Shown piece after piece: positions 18,122 to 26,620 of a DNA stretch of 64,000 nt (its first letter is position 1; each line of letters starts with the position of its first letter). The stretch is from Streptomyces sp. SAI-127 (GTDB taxonomy: Bacteria; Actinomycetota; Actinomycetes; Streptomycetales; Streptomycetaceae), in NCBI RefSeq assembly GCF_029894425.1, contig NZ_JARXYJ010000001.1, positions 9,568,501 to 9,632,500 of the forward strand. Reading direction: 5' to 3'. A model generated the notes under the pieces. That model was not told the origin of the DNA, searched no databases, and saw only the letters and a list, made by a program, of their open reading frames with translations. Position numbers and translations under genes: made by a program.

Positions 18122-18859
18122 GTGTTAATGGATGCGGCGGAACCTATCATTAGCCGCATGCAGGACACGATCAACAGGGACGCCCGTCTCACCCTGGACC
18201 TGGCCCTCACCGTCCGGCACGACGGACACGGCGGCGTCGCCGACGACCTGGCCGACCTCGCGGGCCTCACCGCCTGGGTCCGGGAGCACGCCGAGACATT
18301 GCCGGACGCCTCGGGCTTCGTCGCCGACGAGGGGACCCTCGTGGCGGTCCGTGACCTGCGGGCCGCTGTCCGGGCCCTCTTCGCCCGCGCCGTGCGTCCC
18401 GACGAGCCCAGCCCCGCCGACGCGGCACGCCTGCTGCCCGTGCCCGAGGCCGTCGCCCGCCTCAACACGGCGGCCGCCCGCACCCCGACCGTCCCCGTGC
18501 TGCACTGGACCGACGACGCCGAACCCGTCGTACACCCGCAGCCGGTGCCGCCGGGGACCGACCTCACGGCCGTACTCGCGCAGGCCGCGATCGCCTTTCT
18601 CGCCGGAGCCGACCGTCGGCGGCTGCGCGCTTGCCACGCCCCGCGTTGCGTGCGCTACTTCCTGAAGGATCACCCGCGGCAGGAGTGGTGCAAGCCTTCC
18701 TGCGGCAACCGGGCGCGGGTGGCCCGGCACCATGAGCGTCACCGGGAGCAGGGGAGGGGCCGTGACGTCGAAGGCGGCCAGACGGCGGTTCAAGAAGGCC
18801 GAACGCCTGCGGACGTTCCGGCAGACGCAGTGGAAGAAGCGGGGAGAACAGCGGGGTGA
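18122..18859 (+). CDS. CGNR zinc-finger (ABATE-domain) putative transcription regulator
   Basis: About 245 residues. An N-terminal ABATE-type domain is followed by the CGNR zinc finger CHAPRCVRYFLKDHP...WCKPSCGNRARVARH (residues ~175-210). The start is uncertain: GTG 18122 has GAGGG 11 nt upstream and would make codon 2 a TTA (bldA-dependent), ATG 18128 would exclude it, and ATG 18158 is also possible. The frame continues about 35 residues past the zinc finger and overlaps the next gene by about 100 nt, longer than typical family members. Confidence 0.75.
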   Translation: MLMDAAEPIISRMQDTINRDARLTLDLALTVRHDGHGGVADDLADLAGLTAWVREHAETLPDASGFVADEGTLVAVRDLRAAVRALFARAVRPDEPSPADAARLLPVPEAVARLNTAAARTPTVPVLHWTDDAEPVVHPQPVPPGTDLTAVLAQAAIAFLAGADRRRLRACHAPRCVRYFLKDHPRQEWCKPSCGNRARVARHHERHREQGRGRDVEGGQTAVQEGRTPADVPADAVEEAGRTAG

Positions 18860-19361
18860 GCGGTTCCGTTCGGCCGTGGCCGCTCTCGTCGGCCTCGTGT
18901 TCGGCGTGGTGCTGACCGGCTACTGCGGACTGATGCTCGCGGGTGCCGTCGGACTCTCCGGAACCGCGGAGAGACTGCACGTCGACTCGTGCGCGGTGGT
19001 GCGGACGTACAACAACAAGCCGACCACCGAATGTCATGGCCAACTGCTGTCGGCCGGCGGTCGGTTGATCGACACCGACGCGGTCATCGAGGCCGACGCC
19101 CGCATCGGTTCCACCATCGCGGTACGCGACCAGCCACTGACCGGGCTCGAAACGCTCGGCTTCAGGGCGATCGTCGGCTGGGCGACCCTGACGGTGACGG
19201 GGCTCTTCGTCCTCGCCTTCGGAATCGTCCCGGCGCTCACACTGTGCGGCTGGGACGCCGCCGCGACAGCCGGGTCGCGCTACGGCGCCACGCTGGCCGT
19301 GGCCGTCGGCGCCGGGGGGCTGATCTACTTCCTCGCCGTGCTGTACGAACACGTCTTCTAG
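18762..19361 (+). CDS. Unrecognised membrane protein
   Basis: About 199 residues from GTG 18762 (preceded by GGGGAGGGG); ATG 18732 is an alternative. A basic N-terminus (KAARRRFKKAERLR) is followed by a membrane helix near residues 38-62, an extracytoplasmic domain with two Cys (DSCAVV, TECHGQ) and two further helices at the C-terminus. The extracytoplasmic part resembles DUF3592-type domains only loosely. It overlaps the CGNR gene and is probably co-transcribed. Function is not inferable. Confidence 0.68.
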   Translation: MTSKAARRRFKKAERLRTFRQTQWKKRGEQRGERFRSAVAALVGLVFGVVLTGYCGLMLAGAVGLSGTAERLHVDSCAVVRTYNNKPTTECHGQLLSAGGRLIDTDAVIEADARIGSTIAVRDQPLTGLETLGFRAIVGWATLTVTGLFVLAFGIVPALTLCGWDAAATAGSRYGATLAVAVGAGGLIYFLAVLYEHVF

Positions 19362-19484
19362 CCACGCCCCAGGTATGTCGACACGGGCCCGCCAGGCACC
19401 CCGCAGGCGTACGCTGAGGTGCCTGTAGGTCACGGTGTGCGCTCGCTCCCCGCGCGGGTGTGCCTCCGTGACGGGGGGTGCGCC

Positions 19485-22367
19485 ATGGTGCAGCGCAGTG
19501 TGCGCAGCAGAAGGACTCTCCTGGAGCGGGAGAGTGAACTCGCCGCCGTCGACGAGGCGTTGGGAGAGCTCACCGGCCTGCGTACGGACGGTGCCGAACC
19601 GCGCGGTCGCCCCCGCGGAGCCGTGCTCGCCGTCGCCGGCCGGGCCGGCATCGGCAAGACGACCCTGCTCACCGAGGTCCGCCGCCGTGCCGCCGCCCGG
19701 GGCTGCACCGTGCTGGCCGCCCGCGGCGGCGACCAGGAGCAGCGGGTCGCCTTCCATGTCGCCCGGCAGCTGCTGCAGCCGCAGTTCGCCGGCGCGGGCG
19801 AAGCCGATCTCCGTGCCCAGCTGGGCAGTTGGTTCGACATCGTCGGCCCCGCACTCGGTCTGTGCGCCCCGACCGACGGGGCGCCGCCCGACCCGCAGGG
19901 CCTGCGGGACGGACTCGACTGGGTGCTCACCCATCTCGCCGTCCTGCGCGCCCCGATGGTGCTGGTGCTCGACGACGCCCACTGGGCCGACCCCGAATCG
20001 CTGCGCTGGCTGGCCGCGTTCGCACCCCGCGCGGAGGAACTCCCGCTGCTGGTCGTCGTCGCCTACCGGGCCGACGAACTCCCCGATCACGCCGAGTCGT
20101 TCAGGGCACTGCCCGGCCGGGCCGGCGGACGACCGCTCGACCTGGAACCGCTGAGCGCCGTCGCCGTCGCCCGTCTCGTACGGGAGACGCTCGGCGCGCA
20201 CGCCGACGACGCGTTCTGCCGGGAATGCTGGGCCGTCACCGCGGGCAACCCCTTCGAGACGGTCGAGTTGACCGCCAAGGTGCACGACCGCGGGGTCACC
20301 CCGACCGAGGACGCGGCGCATCTCCTGCGTGACCTCGCGGCCGCCGTCAAGGGCAGCGGCCTGGTCGCCCGCCTCGAACGCCTCGGCACCTCGACCGTCC
20401 GCTTCGCCTGGGCCTGCGCGGTCCTCGGCACCGAGATCCATCCCCAACTCGCCGCCGCCGTCGCCGGACTCGGCCACGAAGAGGCCGCCGACGCGGCCGA
20501 CGCCCTGCGCGGCGCCCGCATCCTCACCGGTGGCGACTCCCTGGAGTTCGTCCACCCGCTCATCGCCACCGCCGTCTACCGGGCCATCCCGGCCGGATTC
20601 CGCGTCGCGCTGCACGGCCAGGCCGCCTGGTGCGTGGTCGACGACGGGCGGGGCCCGGCCGCCGCCGCCCGCCACCTCCTGGAGACGCATCCCGACGGCG
20701 ACCCGTGGGTCGTCCAGCAACTGCGCGCCGCCGCGGCCGAGACCCTGCGCTCCGGTGCCCCCGACGCGGCCCGCAGCTATCTCGCCCGCGCCCTGCGCGA
20801 ACCTCCGCCCTGCGAGGACCGGGCCGCCGTCCTGTACGAACTGGGCAGCGCCTCCCTGCTCACCGAACCGGCCACCACGGTCAACCACCTGCGCGCCGCC
20901 CTCGAAGAGCCCATCGCCGACTCCGCTCTGCGGCACCGCATCGTCTACCGGCTCTCCCAGGTCCTCGCCCACAGCGACCGCCTCGCCGAGGCCTCCGACA
21001 CCCTCGCCCGCGAGATCAAGGTCACCGGCGACGCCCGCGTCAAGCTGCGCATGGTCGCCGAACAGTTCATGTGGGACGCCTTCGGCGCCGACGAACCCGA
21101 CCACCCCTCCCGCTCCCGCCGCATGGCGAGGCTCGCGGACCGTCTCACCGGCCGCGACCTCACCGAGCGGTACATCATCGGCCTGCGCACCTGGGACGCC
21201 GTCCTGCGCGGCGAGCCCGCCCACATCGCCCTCCACCACGCCGAGCGCGCCCTCGCCGGCGGCCTCGGCTGGGCCGATCCCGACCGCGGCTTCGAGGTGC
21301 CCGTCCTGGTCGCCCTCGCCTTCACCTACGCCGACCGCCCAGGGCGCACGGAGGAGCTCTTCGCCGCCGGGATCGCCGACTTCGAACGGCAGGGCTGGCG
21401 CGGCGCCCACCTCTCCTTCGCCTACACCCTGCTCGCCTACGTCCGTTTCCGCCGCGGCCGCCTGGCCGAGGCCGAGGACTTCGTCCGCGCGGGACTGCGC
21501 CTCGCCGAGCGCGTCGGGCCGGGCACCCCGGCCCAGTGGTACGCCGTGGGCATCCTCATCGAGGTCCTGCTCGCCCGTGGCCGGGTCCACGAGGCCGCGC
21601 AGACCGCCGAGGACCACTCCTTCTGCGCCCCCTTCCCGGCCGTGGTGGTCTTCCCCGACGCCCAGACCGTGTACGGCGAGCTGCTGCTGGCGCGCGGCCT
21701 CACCAAGGACGCGGCCGCCGAGCTGGCCGCCGCCGGACGCCGACTGGAACCGCGGGGCATGCGCAACCCCGCGTGGTGCCCCTGGCAGCTCCACCTGGCC
21801 CGCGCCGAGAGCCACGACGCCCCGGAGCAGGCGGTCACGACGGCCCTCGAAGCGGTGGCGCGCGCCCGCCAGTTCGGGACCCCGTCGGCGGTGGGCCAGG
21901 CACTCCGGCTGGCTGCCGAGGTCTCACCGGCCTCGGCCCGAGTCAAGCTCCTGGAGGAGTCGGTCGCCCACCTGGAACGTTCACCGGCCGCGTACGAGCT
22001 CGCCTGCGCGCTGGTGGCGCTGGGCACGGAACTCCGTCGCACGGGTCGCACCCGGGAGGCGGCGGACCACCTCTACCGAGGCCTCGACACAGCCGTCCAC
22101 TGCGGCGCCGACGGTCTGATCGAGACCGCCCGCGACGAACTGACCGCCGCGGGCCTCCGCCCCCGCCGCCTGCACAGCACGGAGACGGACACGCTCACGG
22201 CACGCGAACGTACGGTGGCGAACCTGGCGGCGCAGGGGCACACCGAGGAGGAGATCGCGAAGGAGTTGAACGCCGACGAGCAGACGACGACACGGTTGCT
22301 GTCGGCCGTCTGTCGCAAGCTGGGAACGGACAGTACCGGCCTGCGGACGGTGAGTGGTCCCACGTAG
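19485..22367 (+). CDS. LAL-type LuxR family regulator with AAA ATPase
   Basis: A 960-residue protein. Walker A is GRAGIGKTT (residues 52-60), Walker B VLVLDDAHWAD, then a long helical TPR-like region, and a C-terminal LuxR HTH (TARERTVANLAAQGHTEEEIAKELN). The HTH diverges from the usual recognition helix near its end (NADEQTTTRLLSAVCRKLG). LAL proteins are ATP-dependent activators, often of secondary metabolism or sugar use. ATG 19485 is chosen over upstream starts because homologous sequence begins with RRTLLERESEL. No target cluster is adjacent. Confidence 0.88.
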   Translation: MVQRSVRSRRTLLERESELAAVDEALGELTGLRTDGAEPRGRPRGAVLAVAGRAGIGKTTLLTEVRRRAAARGCTVLAARGGDQEQRVAFHVARQLLQPQFAGAGEADLRAQLGSWFDIVGPALGLCAPTDGAPPDPQGLRDGLDWVLTHLAVLRAPMVLVLDDAHWADPESLRWLAAFAPRAEELPLLVVVAYRADELPDHAESFRALPGRAGGRPLDLEPLSAVAVARLVRETLGAHADDAFCRECWAVTAGNPFETVELTAKVHDRGVTPTEDAAHLLRDLAAAVKGSGLVARLERLGTSTVRFAWACAVLGTEIHPQLAAAVAGLGHEEAADAADALRGARILTGGDSLEFVHPLIATAVYRAIPAGFRVALHGQAAWCVVDDGRGPAAAARHLLETHPDGDPWVVQQLRAAAAETLRSGAPDAARSYLARALREPPPCEDRAAVLYELGSASLLTEPATTVNHLRAALEEPIADSALRHRIVYRLSQVLAHSDRLAEASDTLAREIKVTGDARVKLRMVAEQFMWDAFGADEPDHPSRSRRMARLADRLTGRDLTERYIIGLRTWDAVLRGEPAHIALHHAERALAGGLGWADPDRGFEVPVLVALAFTYADRPGRTEELFAAGIADFERQGWRGAHLSFAYTLLAYVRFRRGRLAEAEDFVRAGLRLAERVGPGTPAQWYAVGILIEVLLARGRVHEAAQTAEDHSFCAPFPAVVVFPDAQTVYGELLLARGLTKDAAAELAAAGRRLEPRGMRNPAWCPWQLHLARAESHDAPEQAVTTALEAVARARQFGTPSAVGQALRLAAEVSPASARVKLLEESVAHLERSPAAYELACALVALGTELRRTGRTREAADHLYRGLDTAVHCGADGLIETARDELTAAGLRPRRLHSTETDTLTARERTVANLAAQGHTEEEIAKELNADEQTTTRLLSAVCRKLGTDSTGLRTVSGPT

Positions 22368-22444
22368 GGGTGCGGGGCGCCGCGCGCCCGGCCCCCACGC
22401 ACCTGCACCCGCACGACCACGTGACTGCCCATTACCATTGGCGC

Positions 22445-22942
22445 ATGTCGTTTCTCCGCCGCCGTAGCGCCACCCCCGCCGGTCCAGACTTCGATGTCCT
22501 GGCCATGGACCCGGGCGACTGGCCCGGCAACCTCGGCGCGGGGCTCCTGCCCGCCCCCGACGGCACCTGCCAGGGCGTTTTCCTGCGCTACGACCTCTTC
22601 GGCGGCCGCGGCCCCGCGATGATCATCGGCAACCTCCCCGAGGGCTCCCCGGCCCGCGAGGTCCCCGACGGCCAGGTCCCCTTCGAGGTGGCGCAGCTGC
22701 TGATCGCGCTGGAGAACGACGAGGAGGTGACCGTCACCGACACCGAGGAAATGCCGGTGATGCAGGGCGACAACCTCCTGATCGTGCGCCGCCTCAAGCT
22801 CTCCGAAAGCCGGATCTCCTGCGTTCAGTTCGACCGCAGCGACAACGTCCTGGTGACCATCGCCGCCTGGGACCGCCCGATCACGGACGACCTGTACGCC
22901 CTTCTCAAGCCACTGCCGGCGGAGCTCTTCCAGCAGGGCTGA
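22445..22942 (+). CDS. Conserved hypothetical protein
   Basis: 165 residues, MSFLRRRSATPAGPDFDVLAMDPGDWPGN. No membrane segment or known motif. Acidic, with a regular alternation of beta-type stretches (EEVTVTDTEEMPVMQGDNLLIVRRLKL). It reads as a soluble cytoplasmic protein whose coding quality (third-position GC) matches its neighbours. It is followed by a strong bidirectional terminator. I do not recognise the family. Confidence 0.7.
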   Translation: MSFLRRRSATPAGPDFDVLAMDPGDWPGNLGAGLLPAPDGTCQGVFLRYDLFGGRGPAMIIGNLPEGSPAREVPDGQVPFEVAQLLIALENDEEVTVTDTEEMPVMQGDNLLIVRRLKLSESRISCVQFDRSDNVLVTIAAWDRPITDDLYALLKPLPAELFQQG

Positions 22943-22955
22943 AGGTTTGGTGAGC

Positions 22956-23008
22956 GTCCGGCAGGTGGCGGCCCCACCCCAGAGGAGTGGAGCTTCCACC
23001 TGCCGGAC
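22956..23008. terminator. Bidirectional terminator between convergent genes
   Basis: GTCCGGCAGGTGG and CCACCTGCCGGAC form a perfect 13-bp stem with a 27-nt loop in the 71-bp gap between the hypothetical gene (ends 22942) and the amidase gene (ends 23014). Confidence 0.8.
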
Positions 23009-23013
23009 ATTCC

Positions 23014-24972
23014 CTACCGGCGTCGGCCCGAGGGCTTCACATCGACGTCCGCCGCCCGCACGAACTCCACGCGGTGGCCGTACTGGATCTCGTAGTACAG
23101 GTCCTGGCCGACCACGACCTTGTGCGAGTCCGGCGTGAAGGTGACCGCGTAGTAGTACTCGCCGGGCACCTTGTCACCGATCACATACGTCTGGCCCTTG
23201 AGCACCTTGTACGGCAGCGGCGACACCGCCTGCGCGGGGACCCCCGTCGGATATGCGGAGGCCTCGGGGTAGGCGCGGCCGTACACCGGGACGCTGTCGA
23301 GGCCCTCCTTGGGGGTCACGACGAGACCGGAGGCGCTCACCGCGGTCGGGTTGCTCCCGGGGTTCTTGAACCAGGCCTTCTGGCCCAGGTACCAGATCGC
23401 CGTCCAGTCGCCGTCCCGGTCCGCGACCGCGTACTGCTGGCCGGTGGAGACCCGTGAAGAGAGGTCGTTCACGTCGATCGTCGGAGCCCTGCCACCCATA
23501 CCGATGTCCGTGACGAGAGCGGAGTTCTCGTCGGGGGCCGAGTGGAGCCGTACCTCGCTGGAGCCGTGGGACGTGCAGGGCTCGCCCTTGGCGGCGCAGC
23601 CCGTGTACTGCGGCCGGTTGGTCGCGTAGTCGGGCCGGATCGTCACCAGCCCGCCCCGCTTGGTGGAGGTCGCCTTGAACGGGTGGCCCAGCAGCTCGAA
23701 GTAGTGCCGCCAGTCCCAGTACGGGCCGGGGTCCGTGTGCATGCCCGAGACGGTCGAGGTGGTCGGGCCCGGCACGTTGTCGTGGCCGAGGATGTGCTGC
23801 CGGTCCAGCGGGATGCCGTACTTCGCGGAGAGGTACTTCACCAGCCGCGCCGAGGACCGGTACATCGCCTCCGTGTACCAGGCGTCCGGATTCGCCAGGA
23901 AGCCCTCGTGCTCCAGACCGATCGACTTGGCGTTGACGTACCAGTTGCCCGCGTGCCAGGCCACGTCCTTCGCCTTCACATGCTGGGCGATGTGACCGTC
24001 GGTCGAGCGCAGGGTGTAGTTCCACGACACATAGGTCGGGTCCCGCACCAGGTTGAGGACACCCTCCCAGGCGCCCTCCGTGTCGTGGATGACGATGTAC
24101 TTGATGCTCTGCGAGGCCGGACGGTCCCCCAGGTCGTGGTTGCCGTAGTCGTTGTCCCCGAACTCCTCGTAGGGTGCCGGGATCCACTCGCAGGACACCG
24201 TCTTCGGGCACTCGGTGGTGCCGCTGCCGAGCGTGCGCAGGCCCGTCCGGGCGAGCTGCGCGGTGTCGGGGGCGAGCGTCGGCCGGCCGGTCAGGGCGAT
24301 CCGCTGACCGGCGTCCGTGGTGCGCTCCTCGCCGGTGCGCAGCACGTCGAAGACGTCGTTCGCGTACGCCGCCGCCGTCGCGCTGTCGTCGGCGCCGGAG
24401 AAGCGGGCCACCGCGCCGTACCAGTCCGCCGGGTCCTGGCTCAGCGGCTCGCCCAGATCCTTCTGGGCGGCGGCCAGCAACGCGGCGCCGCCGGCGACGT
24501 TCGCCGCGGGGTCGGTGCGCAGGCCCTCGGCGCTCAGGCCGCTCAGCTCGGCCGCCTTCGGCAGGGTCTCCAGCCGGGCCGGGAGCTCGGTGGGCGTCGG
24601 CACCTTCGTCTCCGGGAGCAGCGCCGGGCGGGCGCTGTCGCCGCGGGCGTCCTCCGTGCCCTCGCTGTGGTGCGGTGCCGAGGCGAGTGCGGTACGGGCG
24701 TCGGTGAGGTGCATCGGGCCGTAGCCACCGGTCACACTCGGTGCTCCGGCGTGGTCGTCCCAGCGGGACTGGAGATAGGAGACACCGAGGAGGACGCTCT
24801 GCGGGACGTGGTACTCGGCGGCCGCCGAGGCGAAGGCCTGCTGGAGGCCGGCCGAAGAGTCTTCGGCCGGCGACGGGGCCGCGCCGAGCAGGGGCAGCAG
24901 CAGGGCAGTACCGGCCAGCGTGCCGACCACCCTCCGGGTGGCTCTGTTGGGGTCGGTCGTGGATCCTCGCAA
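23014..24972 (-). CDS. Secreted N-acetylmuramoyl-L-alanine amidase (amidase_2)
   Basis: A 652-residue exported protein; TTG 24972 is chosen because AGGAGG lies 6 nt before it. The signal peptide ends near PSPAEDSS (about residue 37). Residues ~40-215 form a helical lysozyme/SLT-like or domain-of-unknown-function region. Residues ~285-450 are the zinc amidase: YIVIHDTEG (His296), NAKSIGLEHEG, HILGHDNVPG and SGMHTDPGPYW supply the ligands. The C-terminus has an SH3-like repeat region (YAVADRDGDWTAIWYLGQKAWF). It cleaves the lactyl-peptide bond of peptidoglycan and probably acts in wall turnover or recycling. A dre-like palindrome lies about 170 bp upstream. Confidence 0.87.
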   Translation of the reverse strand: MRGSTTDPNRATRRVVGTLAGTALLLPLLGAAPSPAEDSSAGLQQAFASAAAEYHVPQSVLLGVSYLQSRWDDHAGAPSVTGGYGPMHLTDARTALASAPHHSEGTEDARGDSARPALLPETKVPTPTELPARLETLPKAAELSGLSAEGLRTDPAANVAGGAALLAAAQKDLGEPLSQDPADWYGAVARFSGADDSATAAAYANDVFDVLRTGEERTTDAGQRIALTGRPTLAPDTAQLARTGLRTLGSGTTECPKTVSCEWIPAPYEEFGDNDYGNHDLGDRPASQSIKYIVIHDTEGAWEGVLNLVRDPTYVSWNYTLRSTDGHIAQHVKAKDVAWHAGNWYVNAKSIGLEHEGFLANPDAWYTEAMYRSSARLVKYLSAKYGIPLDRQHILGHDNVPGPTTSTVSGMHTDPGPYWDWRHYFELLGHPFKATSTKRGGLVTIRPDYATNRPQYTGCAAKGEPCTSHGSSEVRLHSAPDENSALVTDIGMGGRAPTIDVNDLSSRVSTGQQYAVADRDGDWTAIWYLGQKAWFKNPGSNPTAVSASGLVVTPKEGLDSVPVYGRAYPEASAYPTGVPAQAVSPLPYKVLKGQTYVIGDKVPGEYYYAVTFTPDSHKVVVGQDLYYEIQYGHRVEFVRAADVDVKPSGRRR

Positions 24973-25143
24973 TGCAGCCTCCTGGGACGGTCGGGCGCGA
25001 TGAGCCGTGCGGGGCCGGGCGTGCGTCAGTGGTACCGGCTTGCCGACGATCCGTCAATCATGCCCAGGGGCACACGATTTCCCATGTCAATGAGGGGTGT
25101 CGGGAGTTTCGTGGCGGATGCATCCAGGCCTGCGGGGCGTCAG

Positions 25144-25155
25144 TGGTGTACACCA
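25144..25155. promoter_or_regulatory. Perfect 12-bp palindrome resembling a DasR (dre) site
   Basis: TGGTGTACACCA within AG...AT agrees with the DasR-type pattern TGGTCTAGACCA except at two symmetric positions. It is 172 bp upstream of the amidase start. The rest of the 265-bp gap holds the strong terminator at 25182-25232 and nothing else recognised. Confidence 0.4.
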
Positions 25156-25181
25156 ATGTCCCCTGGCGGGGAGCCGCACAT

Positions 25182-25232
25182 ACGAGGGTCCGCGGTGCGC
25201 CCCGTACTTCAGGGCGCACCGCGGACCCTCGT
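25182..25232 (-). terminator. Very strong terminator of the APH-fold gene
   Basis: A perfect 21-bp stem (25182-25202 with 25212-25232) and a 9-nt loop begins 6 nt past the stop of the minus-strand kinase gene. It is one of the longest perfect stems in the window. Confidence 0.85.
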
Positions 25233-25237
25233 CCCCG

Positions 25238-26377
25238 TCAGCGAGTGCCGACCGCCGCGCGCACGGCCCGACGGGCCAGCTGGCAGTCGTCGTGCAGCCG
25301 CCTCAGCAGCAGCCGCTGTTCCTCGCCTGACGGCGCGGCACCGGGGTGGGCCACGGCCGGTGCTGCCGGGGTCGAGTCGTGCATCGAACGCTGCAGGGCC
25401 GTCTCGTAGGTACGGATCTCACGGGTCAGTACGAGCATCAGGTTCACCAGGAAGGCGTCCCGCGAGGCGGGGCCCGCCGTCTGGGCGATCTGGCTGATCT
25501 GACGGCGGGCCACCGGGGCGTCGCCGAGGACCGACCACAGTGTCGCCAGGTCGTAGCCCGGCAGATACCAGCCCGCGTGCTCCCAGTCCACCAGCACTGG
25601 ACCGGCCGGTGAGAGCAGGATGTTCGAGAGCAGGGCGTCGCCGTGACAGAACTGGCCCATGCCCTGTCGGCCCGCCGAGTGGGCGATGCCGTGCAGGAGT
25701 TTCTGCAGATCGCCCATGTCCCGGTCGGTCAGCAGCCCCAGCTCGTGGTAGCGGGAGATACGGGCCGCGTAGTCGAGCGGGGCGTCGAAGGTGCCCGCGG
25801 GCGGACGCCAGGCGTTGAGCCGGCACACCGCGCCGAGCGCCGCCCTGATGTCCGCGCGCGGCGGGGCCTCCGCCGGATGCCGGTGCAGAGCCGCCACCCG
25901 GCCGGGCATCCGCTCGATGACCAGGGTGCAGTTGTCCGGGTCCGCCGCGATCAGCCGTGGTACGCGCACCGGGGGCCGGTGCCGGACGAACGAACGGTAC
26001 GCGGCTATTTCGTGCCGGATCCGCTCGGCCCATACCGGGGAGTGGTCGAGTAAGCACTTGGCGACAGCCGTGCTGCGTCCCGTCGTACCGACCAGGAGCA
26101 CGGAGCGTCCGCTGCGGCGCAGCACCTGCACCGGAGCGAACTCCGGGCAGATCCGGTGCACCGACGCGATCGCCGTGCGCAGCTGGGCGCCCTGAGGGCC
26201 GGACAAGTCGAGTCTCCCGCTGAGCGGTTGGGTGCCGAGCCCCGGAACGCGCCGCGTCCTGCCCGTACCCGGTACGGGGGCCGTCGGCCGCGCGGGGTCG
26301 AGGTAGGGGCCACCGCCCGCCGGGCGGAGTTGCGGCGACCGGGGCGGGGCGGACACGGAGGACGATGCTGCGTACAT
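25238..26377 (-). CDS. APH-fold phosphotransferase/kinase family protein
   Basis: 379 residues. A disordered Pro/Gly-rich N-terminus of about 65 residues precedes an aminoglycoside-phosphotransferase-like kinase: catalytic loop [14 protein letters not shown] and metal-binding [10 protein letters not shown]. The substrate is unknown; many such proteins in this genus are housekeeping small-molecule kinases rather than resistance enzymes. The ATG at 26377 lies in a 243-bp divergent region shared with the NsdA-like gene. A very strong terminator follows. Confidence 0.78.
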   Translation of the reverse strand: MYAASSSVSAPPRSPQLRPAGGGPYLDPARPTAPVPGTGRTRRVPGLGTQPLSGRLDLSGPQGAQLRTAIASVHRICPEFAPVQVLRRSGRSVLLVGTTGRSTAVAKCLLDHSPVWAERIRHEIAAYRSFVRHRPPVRVPRLIAADPDNCTLVIERMPGRVAALHRHPAEAPPRADIRAALGAVCRLNAWRPPAGTFDAPLDYAARISRYHELGLLTDRDMGDLQKLLHGIAHSAGRQGMGQFCHGDALLSNILLSPAGPVLVDWEHAGWYLPGYDLATLWSVLGDAPVARRQISQIAQTAGPASRDAFLVNLMLVLTREIRTYETALQRSMHDSTPAAPAVAHPGAAPSGEEQRLLLRRLHDDCQLARRAVRAAVGTR

Positions 26378-26530
26378 GGGCGAGACAGATCCCTTCGTGT
26401 GCCTGCTGTGCCTGGAGAAGCAGTGCGCTGCCCGACCCGGAACACCGGGTGCACCCTGGGGAATGTCCCTGTGCGGTCCGGGTCGGGGTGGCGCGTTCCT
26501 ACCTCACCGCAGATGCGCACTGGCACACCA

Positions 26531-26560
26531 TCTGGCGCACCCTGGCGAACCCTGGCGAAT
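26531..26560. repeat. Three 10-bp in-phase direct repeats in divergent promoter
   Basis: TCTGGCGCAC-CCTGGCGAAC-CCTGGCGAAT, with CTGGCG repeated exactly every 10 bp, 60 bp before the NsdA-like start. This one-helical-turn spacing could place a regulator on one DNA face. The rest of the 243-bp gap has no other clear element. Confidence 0.45.
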
Positions 26561-26620
26561 AGTCCCGGAGCAACTGACACGGGGCTACTGTCAACTCAGC
26601 CGAGTACCTGGGGGCTTGAT

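Noticed and set aside
18564..21815. 1083-codon minus-strand open frame
   Set aside because: It is antisense to the CGNR, membrane-protein and LAL genes, with composition biased to Gly, Arg and Ala typical of shadow frames.
20630..22942. 770-codon plus-strand frame spanning the LAL gene and the hypothetical gene
   Set aside because: Only its last 166 codons (from 22445) are real; the earlier part is an out-of-frame reading of the LAL gene rich in Arg and Pro.
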